Positions 13,363 to 19,605 of a stretch of DNA of 19,605 bases are shown piece by piece. Below the pieces are notes generated by a model. The model did not search any database. It saw only the letters and a list, made by a program, of their open reading frames with translations, and was not told the origin of the DNA. The position numbers and the translations under genes were made by a program. This stretch comes from Maricaulis sp963976135 (GTDB taxonomy: Bacteria; Pseudomonadota; Alphaproteobacteria; Caulobacterales; Maricaulaceae). Where the stretch lies: positions 1 through 19,605 of the forward strand of contig NZ_CAXBKN010000059.1 in the NCBI RefSeq assembly GCF_963976135.1, read 5' to 3'. The number at the start of each line of letters is the position of its first letter. Positions within the stretch are counted from its first letter, which is position 1.

Positions 13363-13664
13363 TTCTCTTCCCCTGTGTCATGACCGGCCACTCGCTATAC
13401 GTGTTCAAGGCGAGCGACCGGCCTCCCTGTCCAAGGTCAGGCTGGGCCGCGAATTTGCGCGCCAGAGGGCCGGTTTGCGGCCATTGCGGGGAGAAATGGG
13501 GCGATGTCTGGGCGTGCCACCAGGTGTTGCATCGCAGCAATTTCCTGCAAGTTTTTGCGGCAGGCGCGGGAATTTGCGCATTTCTCTCTGCGGCGGGGAT
13601 TGGCGCGTGCAGATACGGGGACTAGGTTTGCGCAACACCAATCACCCGATTCAGGACACTCCCG
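13363..13664. other. Divergent intergenic region between sortase target and aspartate aminotransferase
   Basis: This roughly 300-bp gap must contain the promoters of both the minus-strand sortase-target gene and the plus-strand aminotransferase. Open frames here lack ribosome-binding sites and look like chance readings. I see only weak 5-bp inverted repeats (such as CTCGC…GCGAG near 13391-13416), no strong palindrome and no clear -35/-10 pair. No gene of the PdsS/PdsR kinase-regulator type is present. Confidence 0.5.
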
Positions 13665-14876
13665 ATGACTTTTGTGCCTTCCGCCGCGCTGCAGCGCGTC
13701 AAGCCGTCCGCGACCCTCGCCGTGACCCAGAAGGCGCGCGACCTGAAGGCAAGGGGCGTTGATGTCATTTCGCTCGGAGCTGGCGAGCCGGATTTCGACA
13801 CGCCCGATCACATCAAGCAGGCCGCTATCGACGCGATCCAGCGCAATGAAACCCGTTACACGGCAGTTGATGGCATTGCGGAGTTGAAGGACGCGATTAT
13901 CAAGAAATTCCGCCGCGATAATGCGCTCGAATACACTGCAGCACAGGTCCATGTCGCACCGGGCGGCAAGCCGGTGATCTTCAATGCCTTCGCTGCCACG
14001 CTCAATCCGGGTGATGAAGTCATCATTCCCGCGCCGTATTGGGTGACCTATCCTGAAGTCGTGCGCCTGCTCGGTGCTGAAGCGGTGTGCGTGAAGACGG
14101 ATATTGGCAATGGCTACAAGATCACCGCGGACGAGCTCGCCGCCGCGATCACGCCGAAGACACGCTGGCTGATCCTCAACTCGCCCTCAAACCCGACTGG
14201 CATGGGCTATACCGCCAGCGATCTGCGCGGGTTGGCCGATGTCCTGCTGAAGCATCCGCAGGTCTGGATCATGACTGACGATATGTATGAGCACATCGTC
14301 TATGGAGACTTCAAATTTGCCACAATGGCCGAGGTTGAGCCGCGGCTCCATGACCGCACCTTGACGATGAATGGGGTTTCAAAGGCCTATTCGATGACCG
14401 GCTGGCGGATTGGTTATGCGGCCGGCCCGGTCGAGCTGATCAATGGCATGCGCAAGGTGATCTCGCAGACAACCTCCAACCCATGCTCGATCAGCCAATG
14501 GGCGGCCGTGGCTGCGCTCAATGGTGATCACAGCTTCCTGGAAGCGCGCAATGGGGCTTTCCTGCGGCGCCGTGATCTTGTGCTTGAATGGGTCAATCAG
14601 TGCGAGGGGCTGGTCGCGCCGACACCGGAAGGGGCGTTTTACGTCTTCGCCGATTGTACCGGGGTGATCGGCAAAACGGCGCCGGACGGCACAGTGATCA
14701 ATAATGACAATGATTTCTGCTCGGCCCTTCTCGATGCCGAAGCTGTCGCGGTCGTGCCGGGGGTCGCCTTCGGGCTTGAGCCGGGTTTCAGGATTTCCTA
14801 CGCGACGTCAGATGATCTTCTCAAGGAGGCGGGGGTGCGGATCAAGCGTTTCTGCGCTGCCCTGGTTGCGAAATAG
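13665..14876 (+). CDS. aatA: Class I aspartate aminotransferase, 403 aa
   Basis: This is a PLP-dependent transaminase that interconverts aspartate and 2-oxoglutarate with oxaloacetate and glutamate; relatives also use prephenate or aromatic acids. The family signatures are SLGAGEPDFDTPDHIK near the N-terminus, the YTAVDGIAELKDAI segment, PAPYWVTYPE, LNSPSNPTGMGY and the Schiff-base lysine K240 in NGVSKAYSMTGWRIGY. The substrate-binding Arg lies in the C-terminal PGFRISYATS. Length is standard for the bacterial class Ib enzyme. One variation from the usual GTGGKQ motif is visible: APGGKPVIFNAF. The ATG at 13665 has AGGA at a good distance. It is upstream of dps on the same strand with a 111-bp gap that appears to hold dps's own control region. 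Confidence 0.92.
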   Translation: MTFVPSAALQRVKPSATLAVTQKARDLKARGVDVISLGAGEPDFDTPDHIKQAAIDAIQRNETRYTAVDGIAELKDAIIKKFRRDNALEYTAAQVHVAPGGKPVIFNAFAATLNPGDEVIIPAPYWVTYPEVVRLLGAEAVCVKTDIGNGYKITADELAAAITPKTRWLILNSPSNPTGMGYTASDLRGLADVLLKHPQVWIMTDDMYEHIVYGDFKFATMAEVEPRLHDRTLTMNGVSKAYSMTGWRIGYAAGPVELINGMRKVISQTTSNPCSISQWAAVAALNGDHSFLEARNGAFLRRRDLVLEWVNQCEGLVAPTPEGAFYVFADCTGVIGKTAPDGTVINNDNDFCSALLDAEAVAVVPGVAFGLEPGFRISYATSDDLLKEAGVRIKRFCAALVAK

Positions 14877-14887
14877 AGAAAATCTAT
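14873..14887 (+). promoter_or_regulatory. OxyR-like half-site upstream of dps
   Basis: ATAG-AGAAAAT-CTAT matches the ATAG-N7-CTAT half-site of OxyR exactly in its conserved ends. The wider 17-bp AATAGA-GAAAA-TCTATT is a perfect inverted repeat. It begins inside the stop codon of the aminotransferase gene and lies about 100 bp before the dps start. dps is a standard OxyR target in E. coli and other bacteria. The second half-site expected after another seven bases is not recognisable (CCAA), so only one half is well conserved. Confidence 0.5.
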
Positions 14888-14987
14888 TGCTCCGCCAATG
14901 TTTCCTGATTGGAATTATGTGGTGGGGTCAGGCAAGTTGGTTTCAGACACAGCGGCCACCGCCGCAGGTGACAAGAGGAGATAGATC

Positions 14988-15455
14988 ATGAGCATCAATA
15001 TGGGCCTTACAGACGATCAGCGCACGGCCATGGCCAATGCCGTGACGGCAGTCTTGGCAGATACTTATGCGCTGTATTTCAAGACGCATGTCTACCATTG
15101 GAATGTCACCGGACCGCGTTTTCACGATCTGCATCTCCTGTTCGAGCAGCAGTATAACGAGCTCTGGCTGGCGACAGATGACATCGCCGAGCGCGTCCGC
15201 GCACTCGATTTCAAGGCACCGGCCTCCTACGCCGCGATGGCCGCGGCCGCGGCCGTCAATTCCGAGGGCAAGGCCCAAAAAGCCGATGTGATGATCGCCG
15301 ATCTGTTGCGCGGTCACGAGGCCGTTGTCGCCACGATCCGCAAGGCATTGGAACTGGCAGCCGAGCATGGCGATGATGCCACGGCGGATGTGCTGAGCCC
15401 CCGCCTCACCGCACATGAGAAATATGCCTGGATGCTGCGTTCGACCCTGGGCTGA
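14988..15455 (+). CDS. dps: Dps family DNA-binding ferritin-like protein, 155 aa
   Basis: Dps forms a 12-subunit shell that stores iron, consumes hydrogen peroxide at its ferroxidase centre and often binds DNA. All ferroxidase ligands are present and align with the Listeria protein at a constant offset: H37 and H49 in HWNVTGPRFHDLH, then D64 and E68 in TDDIAER. The N-terminus is short and has no lysine-rich tail, so DNA binding in the E. coli manner is doubtful. The ATG at 14988 has a strong AGAGGAGA ribosome-binding sequence. A Rho-independent terminator follows at 15488. An OxyR-like element lies upstream, which would give peroxide control; this is inferred. Confidence 0.95.
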   Translation: MSINMGLTDDQRTAMANAVTAVLADTYALYFKTHVYHWNVTGPRFHDLHLLFEQQYNELWLATDDIAERVRALDFKAPASYAAMAAAAAVNSEGKAQKADVMIADLLRGHEAVVATIRKALELAAEHGDDATADVLSPRLTAHEKYAWMLRSTLG

Positions 15456-15487
15456 TCCCGCCTCGTGACCGCGACCGAATACAAAGA

Positions 15488-15511
15488 TGCCCCGGCCGAC
15501 TGGCCGGGGCA
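15488..15511 (+). terminator. Intrinsic terminator after dps
   Basis: A perfect 10-bp GC-rich stem (TGCCCCGGCC, four-base loop GACT, GGCCGGGGCA) starts 32 bp after the dps stop codon and is followed by GTTTCGT. The T-run is short, but the stem is strong. Read on the other strand the stem is followed by TCTTTG, so it may also stop transcription arriving from the LysR side. Confidence 0.75.
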
Positions 15512-15845
15512 GTTTCGTGTCTGGGCTCGGGGAAGCCTGAAATGAGGGCGCCGGACCCGGGGGGAGGGGAGGGTCCGGCGCAATTTGCATACCTCACGGG
15601 GAGGAGGGGTATGCGAATCCCATTGAAGGGAAGGAGGCGGTGTCGCCACCGCGTCTGTGGGAGCTATATGCGTGATGTTGCACTGCAGCACCAGACGCGA
15701 TCCGGCATATTGGCCATGCAAAAATGAAGCATCGAATTGAATGACCCATGCAGAAGCCTGAGGGCTTGGCTGTACCCGGCATCACCAGCGCCTGCGTCCC
15801 GGTGAAACTCGCGCCGCGGGGCATGCAGGGCCGAGCCTGTCGGGC
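15512..15845. other. Non-coding region with three further hairpins between dps and lysR
   Basis: No convincing gene is present. Three inverted repeats follow the dps terminator: GCGCCGGACCC/GGGTCCGGCGC (15548-15558 and 15571-15581, perfect 11 bp, purine-only loop), GCATACC/GGTATGC (15587-15593 and 15608-15614) and GCGGTG/CACCGC close after 15637. The stretch 15559-15640 is unusually rich in G and A on the + strand. A 38-codon frame starting at ATG 15611 with an upstream GGAGG-like sequence is present, but its product is very basic and unlike a real protein. The region could hold a small RNA; nothing decides this. Confidence 0.45.
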
Positions 15846-16739
15846 TCAGCTTTCCCAGCGGCGCGCCTGTTCAATCAGGAAGTCGCGGAAGGCAATAATG
15901 CGCCGCGAGCCACGCAATTCGCTGGGATAGACGAAATAGACCTCAAAATTCGGACCGTCGAGATCAGGCAATATGCGCTGAAGCCCGCTGTTCTCGCGGG
16001 CCACATAATCGGGCAGGGCGCCAATGCCCATGCCGGCCTCAATCGACTTCATCACACCATGGATTGTATTGACCTCGATCACCGCGGGCCGCTGGGGCTG
16101 CCCTTCCGCCCGGCCGACCTTGGCGGCCCAGTCAAGGCCGGGGATTGGCGCCAGCTGGGGCGGGCCGTAATGGATGATCGAGTGGGTGTCGAGGTCAGAG
16201 GCGTTGGCGGGGGCCTGGTGCCGCTTGAGATAGTCGGCACTGGCGTAGAGGTGTTGATTTACACTGAGCAATTTGCGCTGCACCAGATCATTCTGTGTTG
16301 ATGGCCAGGGTCGAATCCCGACCTCGGCCTCAAGGCCAGCGAGGTCGAGCTCGTGATCATCGAGCATCAGACGAATGCGGATTTGTGGAAACCGGTTATG
16401 GAATTCGCCCAGGCGCGGGGCCAGCCAGATTGCGCCGAGCGCCATCGGCGCCGTTACCTTCAGCTCACCACACGGCTCGTCACGAGCATCCTGCACGCGG
16501 GCCTCGGCGATCGCGGCCTTGGCGGCAATCTCCTTGGCGGCCTCGAACAGAAGATTGCCGGGCTCGGTCCGGATAAGCCCGCGGGCATGCCGGTGGAAAA
16601 GTGAGGCGCCCAGATCATCCTCAAGCGCCGCAATCTGACGGCTGACGGCTGATTGTGACAGGCCGAGCATCTCGGCGGCCCGGGTCAGGGATCCGGCCTG
16701 TGCAGCTGCATGAAAGGTTTTCAGTTTGTCCCAGTCCAT
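15846..16739 (-). CDS. LysR-family transcriptional regulator, 297 aa
   Basis: A winged helix-turn-helix lies at the N-terminus (WDKLKTFHAAAQAGSLTRAAEMLGLSQSAVSRQIAALEDDLGASLFHRHARG). A typical LysR substrate-binding domain follows (…GELKVTAPMALGAIWLAPRLGEFHNRFPQIRIRLML…; VIEVNTIHGVMKSIEAGMGIGALPDYVA). The ATG at 16739 gives the family's usual MDWDKLKTF start with GGGAG ten bases upstream; the longer frame to 16763 adds eight residues of no value. Effector and targets are unknown. I recall LysR proteins of this type next to trxB in alphaproteobacteria, and trxB is indeed further upstream on the same strand, with two genes between. It converges with dps across about 390 bp. Confidence 0.92.
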   Translation of the reverse strand: MDWDKLKTFHAAAQAGSLTRAAEMLGLSQSAVSRQIAALEDDLGASLFHRHARGLIRTEPGNLLFEAAKEIAAKAAIAEARVQDARDEPCGELKVTAPMALGAIWLAPRLGEFHNRFPQIRIRLMLDDHELDLAGLEAEVGIRPWPSTQNDLVQRKLLSVNQHLYASADYLKRHQAPANASDLDTHSIIHYGPPQLAPIPGLDWAAKVGRAEGQPQRPAVIEVNTIHGVMKSIEAGMGIGALPDYVARENSGLQRILPDLDGPNFEVYFVYPSELRGSRRIIAFRDFLIEQARRWES

Positions 16740-16844
16740 GCGCCGCAGTCTCCCCGCCACCATTCCCGATATGGGCAGTCTACAGGCAGGACGCCGCGGG
16801 GTGAAAGCCTCCCCTGCCGCTGGACCGGTATCAGCTAAGCCAGG

Positions 16845-18041
16845 CTAGTCTTCCGGGGTTTGGGCCGGCGCGCTACTGGCCGGACGCAGACGCAATGGAT
16901 TGCCGTTCGGATCGGTCGGAATATCGACCGTTCGGACCTCTCCATAGCGGCCTTCGCGCATCAATTCCAGCCGCCGCTCCTGGACCGCATTCATCAGAAT
17001 CAAGCCATTGCTGGGCAGCGAGGTGCAGCTGAGCGGGGCCGCGATGGCGTCGGAACGCGGGGCCCCTTCAATCGTCGTGGAATACATCAACGCCGCACCG
17101 CCCGTGCCGGTGCAACGGGTTGAGCCATTGATGAGATCGGCGATGTGCCAATCCTCGACCGAGGTTCGCAGTGGGCGGATATCATTGACCTGTTCAGCCG
17201 TTTCCTCATTCGCAAAACGATTGAGGTGGGCCCGCAGATCGGTGTCGAAATTGGGGAAGAAGCGGCCCGCTTCGCGATAGATATGCGAGACACGCAATTC
17301 AGTCCGGGCGACTTCGACGCCGCGCAGCGAGTTGACGAATTCCGTCGCATTGCGGTCGAGCTGGCCCCAGACCCGCGCGCCATCATAGGCGTCACGCGGC
17401 AATTCCGGGCCGCCGATGGCGCCGTTGAAGAAGCCGTAAATGACCCGCGGATCATCCCATTGGGCGTAAACGATACGCAGGCGAATATCATTCAGGCTGA
17501 GCGGCACGCCGTTCACGGTGAGGATCTTGGCCTCGAACACATTCTCGCGGCTGCCATGGGCGCGCATCGAATCGATGCGGGTGACCGGGTATTCCAGCAT
17601 GATCTGTTCAATGATCGCGACATTGTGCAAATTGAACCAATAGGCCAGCTGTTCGTTGCTGCTCAGGCTGGCCAGGTCGATCTGGTCGGGCAGGGCTTCA
17701 AGGTCTTCGCGGTAGAATGTGATCGCCTGACGATACTCGTCCGACATCATGTTGTAGGCGACGCGATTGGCCTCGAACCGGTAACGCGACTCGTTGGAGG
17801 TCAGCGCCCGGCTGCCGGTCAGCTGTGTTCTCCGGCGCTCGGGAATACGGTCCATCACGGGCACATTGAGAACGAAATCATGTAGCAAGTCGGTCCAGAC
17901 TGTGAAATCGACATGCCGTCGCGAGCCATCATCGAATTCGGCGAATTGCCGGAAATCGGCGGCGGGCTGGGCGAGGGCCGGTACGCTCGCAACGGAGCTC
18001 AACAGGGCGACCGCCAAGCTGCTGATAATCACTTTACGCAT
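16845..18041 (-). CDS. DUF547 family secreted protein, 398 aa
   Basis: The protein has a clear signal peptide (MRKVIISSLAVALLSSVASVPALA, cut before QPAA) and is predicted to be periplasmic. The central region is DUF547: …SSNEQLAYWFNLHNVAIIEQIMLEYPVTRI…, NGVPLSLNDIRLRIV…, DPRVIYGFFNGAIGGPELPRDAYDG. DUF547 proteins have no agreed function; a fold relationship to transglutaminase/cysteine-peptidase-like proteins has been proposed, but I see no need to assign an enzyme. The ATG at 18041 has GAGG seven bases upstream; the longer frame to 18080 would place 13 residues before a good signal peptide. It is separated from the aldo/keto reductase by 140 bp and from lysR by 105 bp, so it may have its own promoter. 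Confidence 0.85.
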   Translation of the reverse strand: MRKVIISSLAVALLSSVASVPALAQPAADFRQFAEFDDGSRRHVDFTVWTDLLHDFVLNVPVMDRIPERRRTQLTGSRALTSNESRYRFEANRVAYNMMSDEYRQAITFYREDLEALPDQIDLASLSSNEQLAYWFNLHNVAIIEQIMLEYPVTRIDSMRAHGSRENVFEAKILTVNGVPLSLNDIRLRIVYAQWDDPRVIYGFFNGAIGGPELPRDAYDGARVWGQLDRNATEFVNSLRGVEVARTELRVSHIYREAGRFFPNFDTDLRAHLNRFANEETAEQVNDIRPLRTSVEDWHIADLINGSTRCTGTGGAALMYSTTIEGAPRSDAIAAPLSCTSLPSNGLILMNAVQERRLELMREGRYGEVRTVDIPTDPNGNPLRLRPASSAPAQTPED

Positions 18042-18181
18042 GATAGTCCCTCGTCCTGTTTTCACTTTGACCCTAGACACTTGTGAGTTGAGTGGAAATT
18101 ACACAACCATGACGTCGCGGTAAGGGGGATAGGTGGATGCCCCGTCCCCTGCGCCCTGATCGCCAGTGTCATGCCGGGTGC

Positions 18182-19171
18182 CTAGACGTTGATGTTTCTC
18201 ATGCCGGTTTCCGGATAGCGGGCGCCCTTCACCCGCGCGGCGAGCCCTTCCAGGCGTGCGATCTGCGCGCTCGTGATCGTCAGCCCGGCGGCGCCAAGAT
18301 TGCCGTCGAGATTGGACCGCTTTGTGGTGCCCGGGATCGTGACGACATGCTCACCCCGGCCCAGAACCCAGGCCAGTGCCACCTGTGCCGGGCTCGCCTT
18401 GAGCGCTTCGGCGATGGTTTTGACTTCCTCGACGAGCGCGAGATTGGCTTCGTAGGCCTCGTCACCATAGCGCGGTTGATAGGCGCCGGAGCGATAGTCA
18501 TTCTGCGGCCGGTTCTCCCGCGTGAAGCGGCCGGTGAGGAAGCCGCGACCGAGCGGCGAGTAGGCGACCAGCGTGGCGCCAATTTCCCGGACCGCTGGCA
18601 GGGGGCCGTCTTCGATATCGCGGCTGAACAGGGAATACTCCGATTGCAGGGCGCTGATCGGATGGACGGCGTTGGCGCGCTTGAGCGTTTCCGCCGAGGC
18701 TTCCGAGAGACCAAGGGCGCGGACCTTGCCTTCAGCGACCAGTTTGGCCATCGCCCCGACCGTCTCCTCGATCGGCCGGCTCTGATCCATCCGGTGCAGA
18801 TAGTAGATGTCAACATGATCGGTCTGGAGAAACCGCAGGGATTCCTCGATGGCTGCGCGCATATTGTCTTCAGAACCGTCGACACCGGTCAGGGCACCGG
18901 TCTCGCGGTCGCGCGTCGGCCCGAATTTCGTGGCGATCACGACGCGGTCCCGCCGATCCTTGAATGCTTCGCCGAGCAGGCGTTCATTGGCACCCATGCC
19001 ATAGAGCTGGGCGGTGTCGAAATGATTGACCCCGGCATCGACCGCACCCTGGAGCAGGGCGATCGCTTCGGCGGTTTCCGTGGCTGGTCCATAGAATTCC
19101 GACAGGCCCATACAGCCCAGGCCGATGGCATTGACCGAAATGCCGGATTGTCCGATTTGGCGCGTGATCAT
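18182..19171 (-). CDS. Aldo/keto reductase, 329 aa
   Basis: This is a cytoplasmic NADPH-dependent aldo/keto reductase with a TIM-barrel fold. The catalytic tetrad is complete: D52 and Y57 (NHFDTAQLYG), K82 (VVIATKFG) and H126 (YYLHRMDQ). The chain continues with the usual LGLSEASAETL, YSPLGRGFLTGRF and IPGTTKRSNLDGNLGA cofactor-binding segments. The layout is that of the YajO/YdbC-like or AKR13-like group; substrate cannot be told. The ATG at 19171 is set by an AGAGGAAG ribosome-binding sequence seven bases upstream; the longer frame to 19225 is rejected. It follows trxB by 86 bp on the same strand, and the two may be cotranscribed. Confidence 0.93.
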   Translation of the reverse strand: MITRQIGQSGISVNAIGLGCMGLSEFYGPATETAEAIALLQGAVDAGVNHFDTAQLYGMGANERLLGEAFKDRRDRVVIATKFGPTRDRETGALTGVDGSEDNMRAAIEESLRFLQTDHVDIYYLHRMDQSRPIEETVGAMAKLVAEGKVRALGLSEASAETLKRANAVHPISALQSEYSLFSRDIEDGPLPAVREIGATLVAYSPLGRGFLTGRFTRENRPQNDYRSGAYQPRYGDEAYEANLALVEEVKTIAEALKASPAQVALAWVLGRGEHVVTIPGTTKRSNLDGNLGAAGLTITSAQIARLEGLAARVKGARYPETGMRNINV

Positions 19172-19257
19172 GGCGTCTTCCTCTTGGTGGGTGGGCTTCA
19201 GGCGCATTGCTCCAATACCGGACAATGGTGTCCGCTCCCGGTCAAGCCGAGGGAAGC

Positions 19258-19605
19258 CTACTCCTGGCTGGCCAGATAGCGTTCCGCCTCAAGCGCCGCC
19301 ATGCAGCCCATTCCGGCTGCGGTGACAGCCTGGCGATAGATGTCGTCGGTGACGTCGCCGGCCGCAAACACGCCCGGGATCGAGGTTTTGGGCGTACCCG
19401 GCTCGGTGACCAGATAGCCGCCCTGCTTGGTTTCCAGCTGCTCCAGGAAGAGCTCGGTCGCGGGCGCATGGCCGATGGCAACGAAAAAGCCATGAGCCGG
19501 GATATCGCTGACCACATCGGTCTTGAGATTGCGGATCCGAACACCGGTGACGCCCGGCGGGTCCATTTCGCCGAGCACTTCCTCGACCTGGGAGTCCCAG
19601 ATCAC
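19258..19605 (-). CDS. trxB: Thioredoxin reductase, 3' end (partial)
   Basis: The last 115 residues of thioredoxin reductase are present; the start and the CxxC active site lie beyond the window edge. The signatures are the NADPH/FAD-domain end GFFVAIGHAPATELF, GGYLVTEPGTPKTSIPGVFAAGDV with the FAD-binding AAGDV motif, DDIYRQAVTAAGMGCMAALEAERYL and the final residues SQE. The enzyme reduces thioredoxin with NADPH in the cytoplasm. The frame is open to the right edge with no start of its own. It would be the first of the minus-strand genes that continue through the aldo/keto reductase. Confidence 0.93.
   Translation of the reverse strand: MIWDSQVEEVLGEMDPPGVTGVRIRNLKTDVVSDIPAHGFFVAIGHAPATELFLEQLETKQGGYLVTEPGTPKTSIPGVFAAGDVTDDIYRQAVTAAGMGCMAALEAERYLASQE

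Noticed and set aside
12490..13383. Plus-strand open frame of about 300 codons
   Set aside because: It is antisense to the sortase-target gene, whose signal peptide, VIT and vWA domains are unmistakable. High GC leaves the opposite frame open by chance.
13440..13580. Second Fur-like site (GCGAATTTGCGC and AATTTGCGCATTT) near the sortase target promoter
   Set aside because: The symmetry is poor and the arms do not form a 7-1-7 palindrome; it appears to be chance in GC-rich DNA.
13437..13952. Minus-strand open frame upstream of the sortase target gene
   Set aside because: It overlaps the start of the aspartate aminotransferase antisense and has no family features; it is not the missing partner regulator of the sortase system.
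15548..15653. Possible CRISPR or tandem repeat array after dps
   Set aside because: The inverted repeats differ from each other in sequence and there are no repeated units with spacers.
15611..15727. 38-codon frame with a GGAGG-like sequence before its ATG
   Set aside because: The product is short and very basic, the purine-rich sequence that mimics a ribosome site is part of a hairpin loop, and no support for translation is visible.
18137..19279. Plus-strand open frame of 380 codons over the aldo/keto reductase
   Set aside because: The minus strand has a complete catalytic tetrad and a good ribosome-binding site; the plus-strand reading has no family features.

Overview
The window is a high-GC, densely coded chromosomal segment, most likely from a marine or aquatic alphaproteobacterium of the Caulobacterales/Maricaulales type (Maricaulis- or Hyphomonas-like). 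This placement is inferred from codon use, protein style, the receiver-only response regulators, the LysR/trxB region and the Gram-negative sortase pair. No sequence search was run. I see no rRNA, tRNA, transposon, phage or CRISPR array.

Layout. Bases 1-1766 hold two single-domain response regulators, both on the + strand, with a divergently placed DUF3775 gene between them. Bases 1776-4019 (- strand) hold a small Cys-cluster protein, an L-threonine aldolase (PLP enzyme), and a membrane-anchored Pro/Glu-rich protein of unknown function. Bases 4203-4925 (+ strand) hold a small secreted protein and a zinc-ribbon protein. Bases 4978-10374 (- strand) form a six-gene iron-uptake operon in transcription order: exbB, an exbD, a second exbD, tonB, a Fiu-like TonB-dependent receptor, and a PiuC/YbiX-type Fe(II) dioxygenase. 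A 19-bp Fur-box-like palindrome lies 30 bp upstream of exbB. Bases 10511-13362 (- strand) encode a proteobacterial dedicated sortase and its VIT/vWA substrate, which carries an LPATA sorting signal. Bases 13665-15455 (+ strand) hold aspartate aminotransferase and Dps, with an OxyR-like half-site upstream of dps. Bases 15846-19605 (- strand) hold a LysR regulator, a DUF547 secreted protein, an aldo/keto reductase and the 3' end of thioredoxin reductase.

How the parts work together. The exb-tonB-receptor-dioxygenase cluster encodes an outer-membrane ferric-siderophore receptor with its own energising complex, plus a cytoplasmic oxygenase of the family linked to siderophore use. Its gene order, 4- and 8-bp overlaps and single Fur-like operator suggest one iron-repressed transcript. 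The sortase pair is a self-contained surface- or periplasm-processing module in which the enzyme and its only visible substrate overlap by 4 bp. Dps and the trxB-side genes suggest an oxidative-stress theme on the right.

The most notable points are: (i) one of the two ExbD proteins has Asn in place of the proton-path Asp, beside a canonical ExbD in the same operon; (ii) the sortase/target pair has no dedicated histidine kinase or response regulator in this window; (iii) a perfect 19-bp Fur-like operator and an ATAG-N7-CTAT OxyR-like element; and (iv) a roughly 390-bp non-coding stretch after dps with a terminator followed by three further hairpins. No entirely new defence or mobile system was found.
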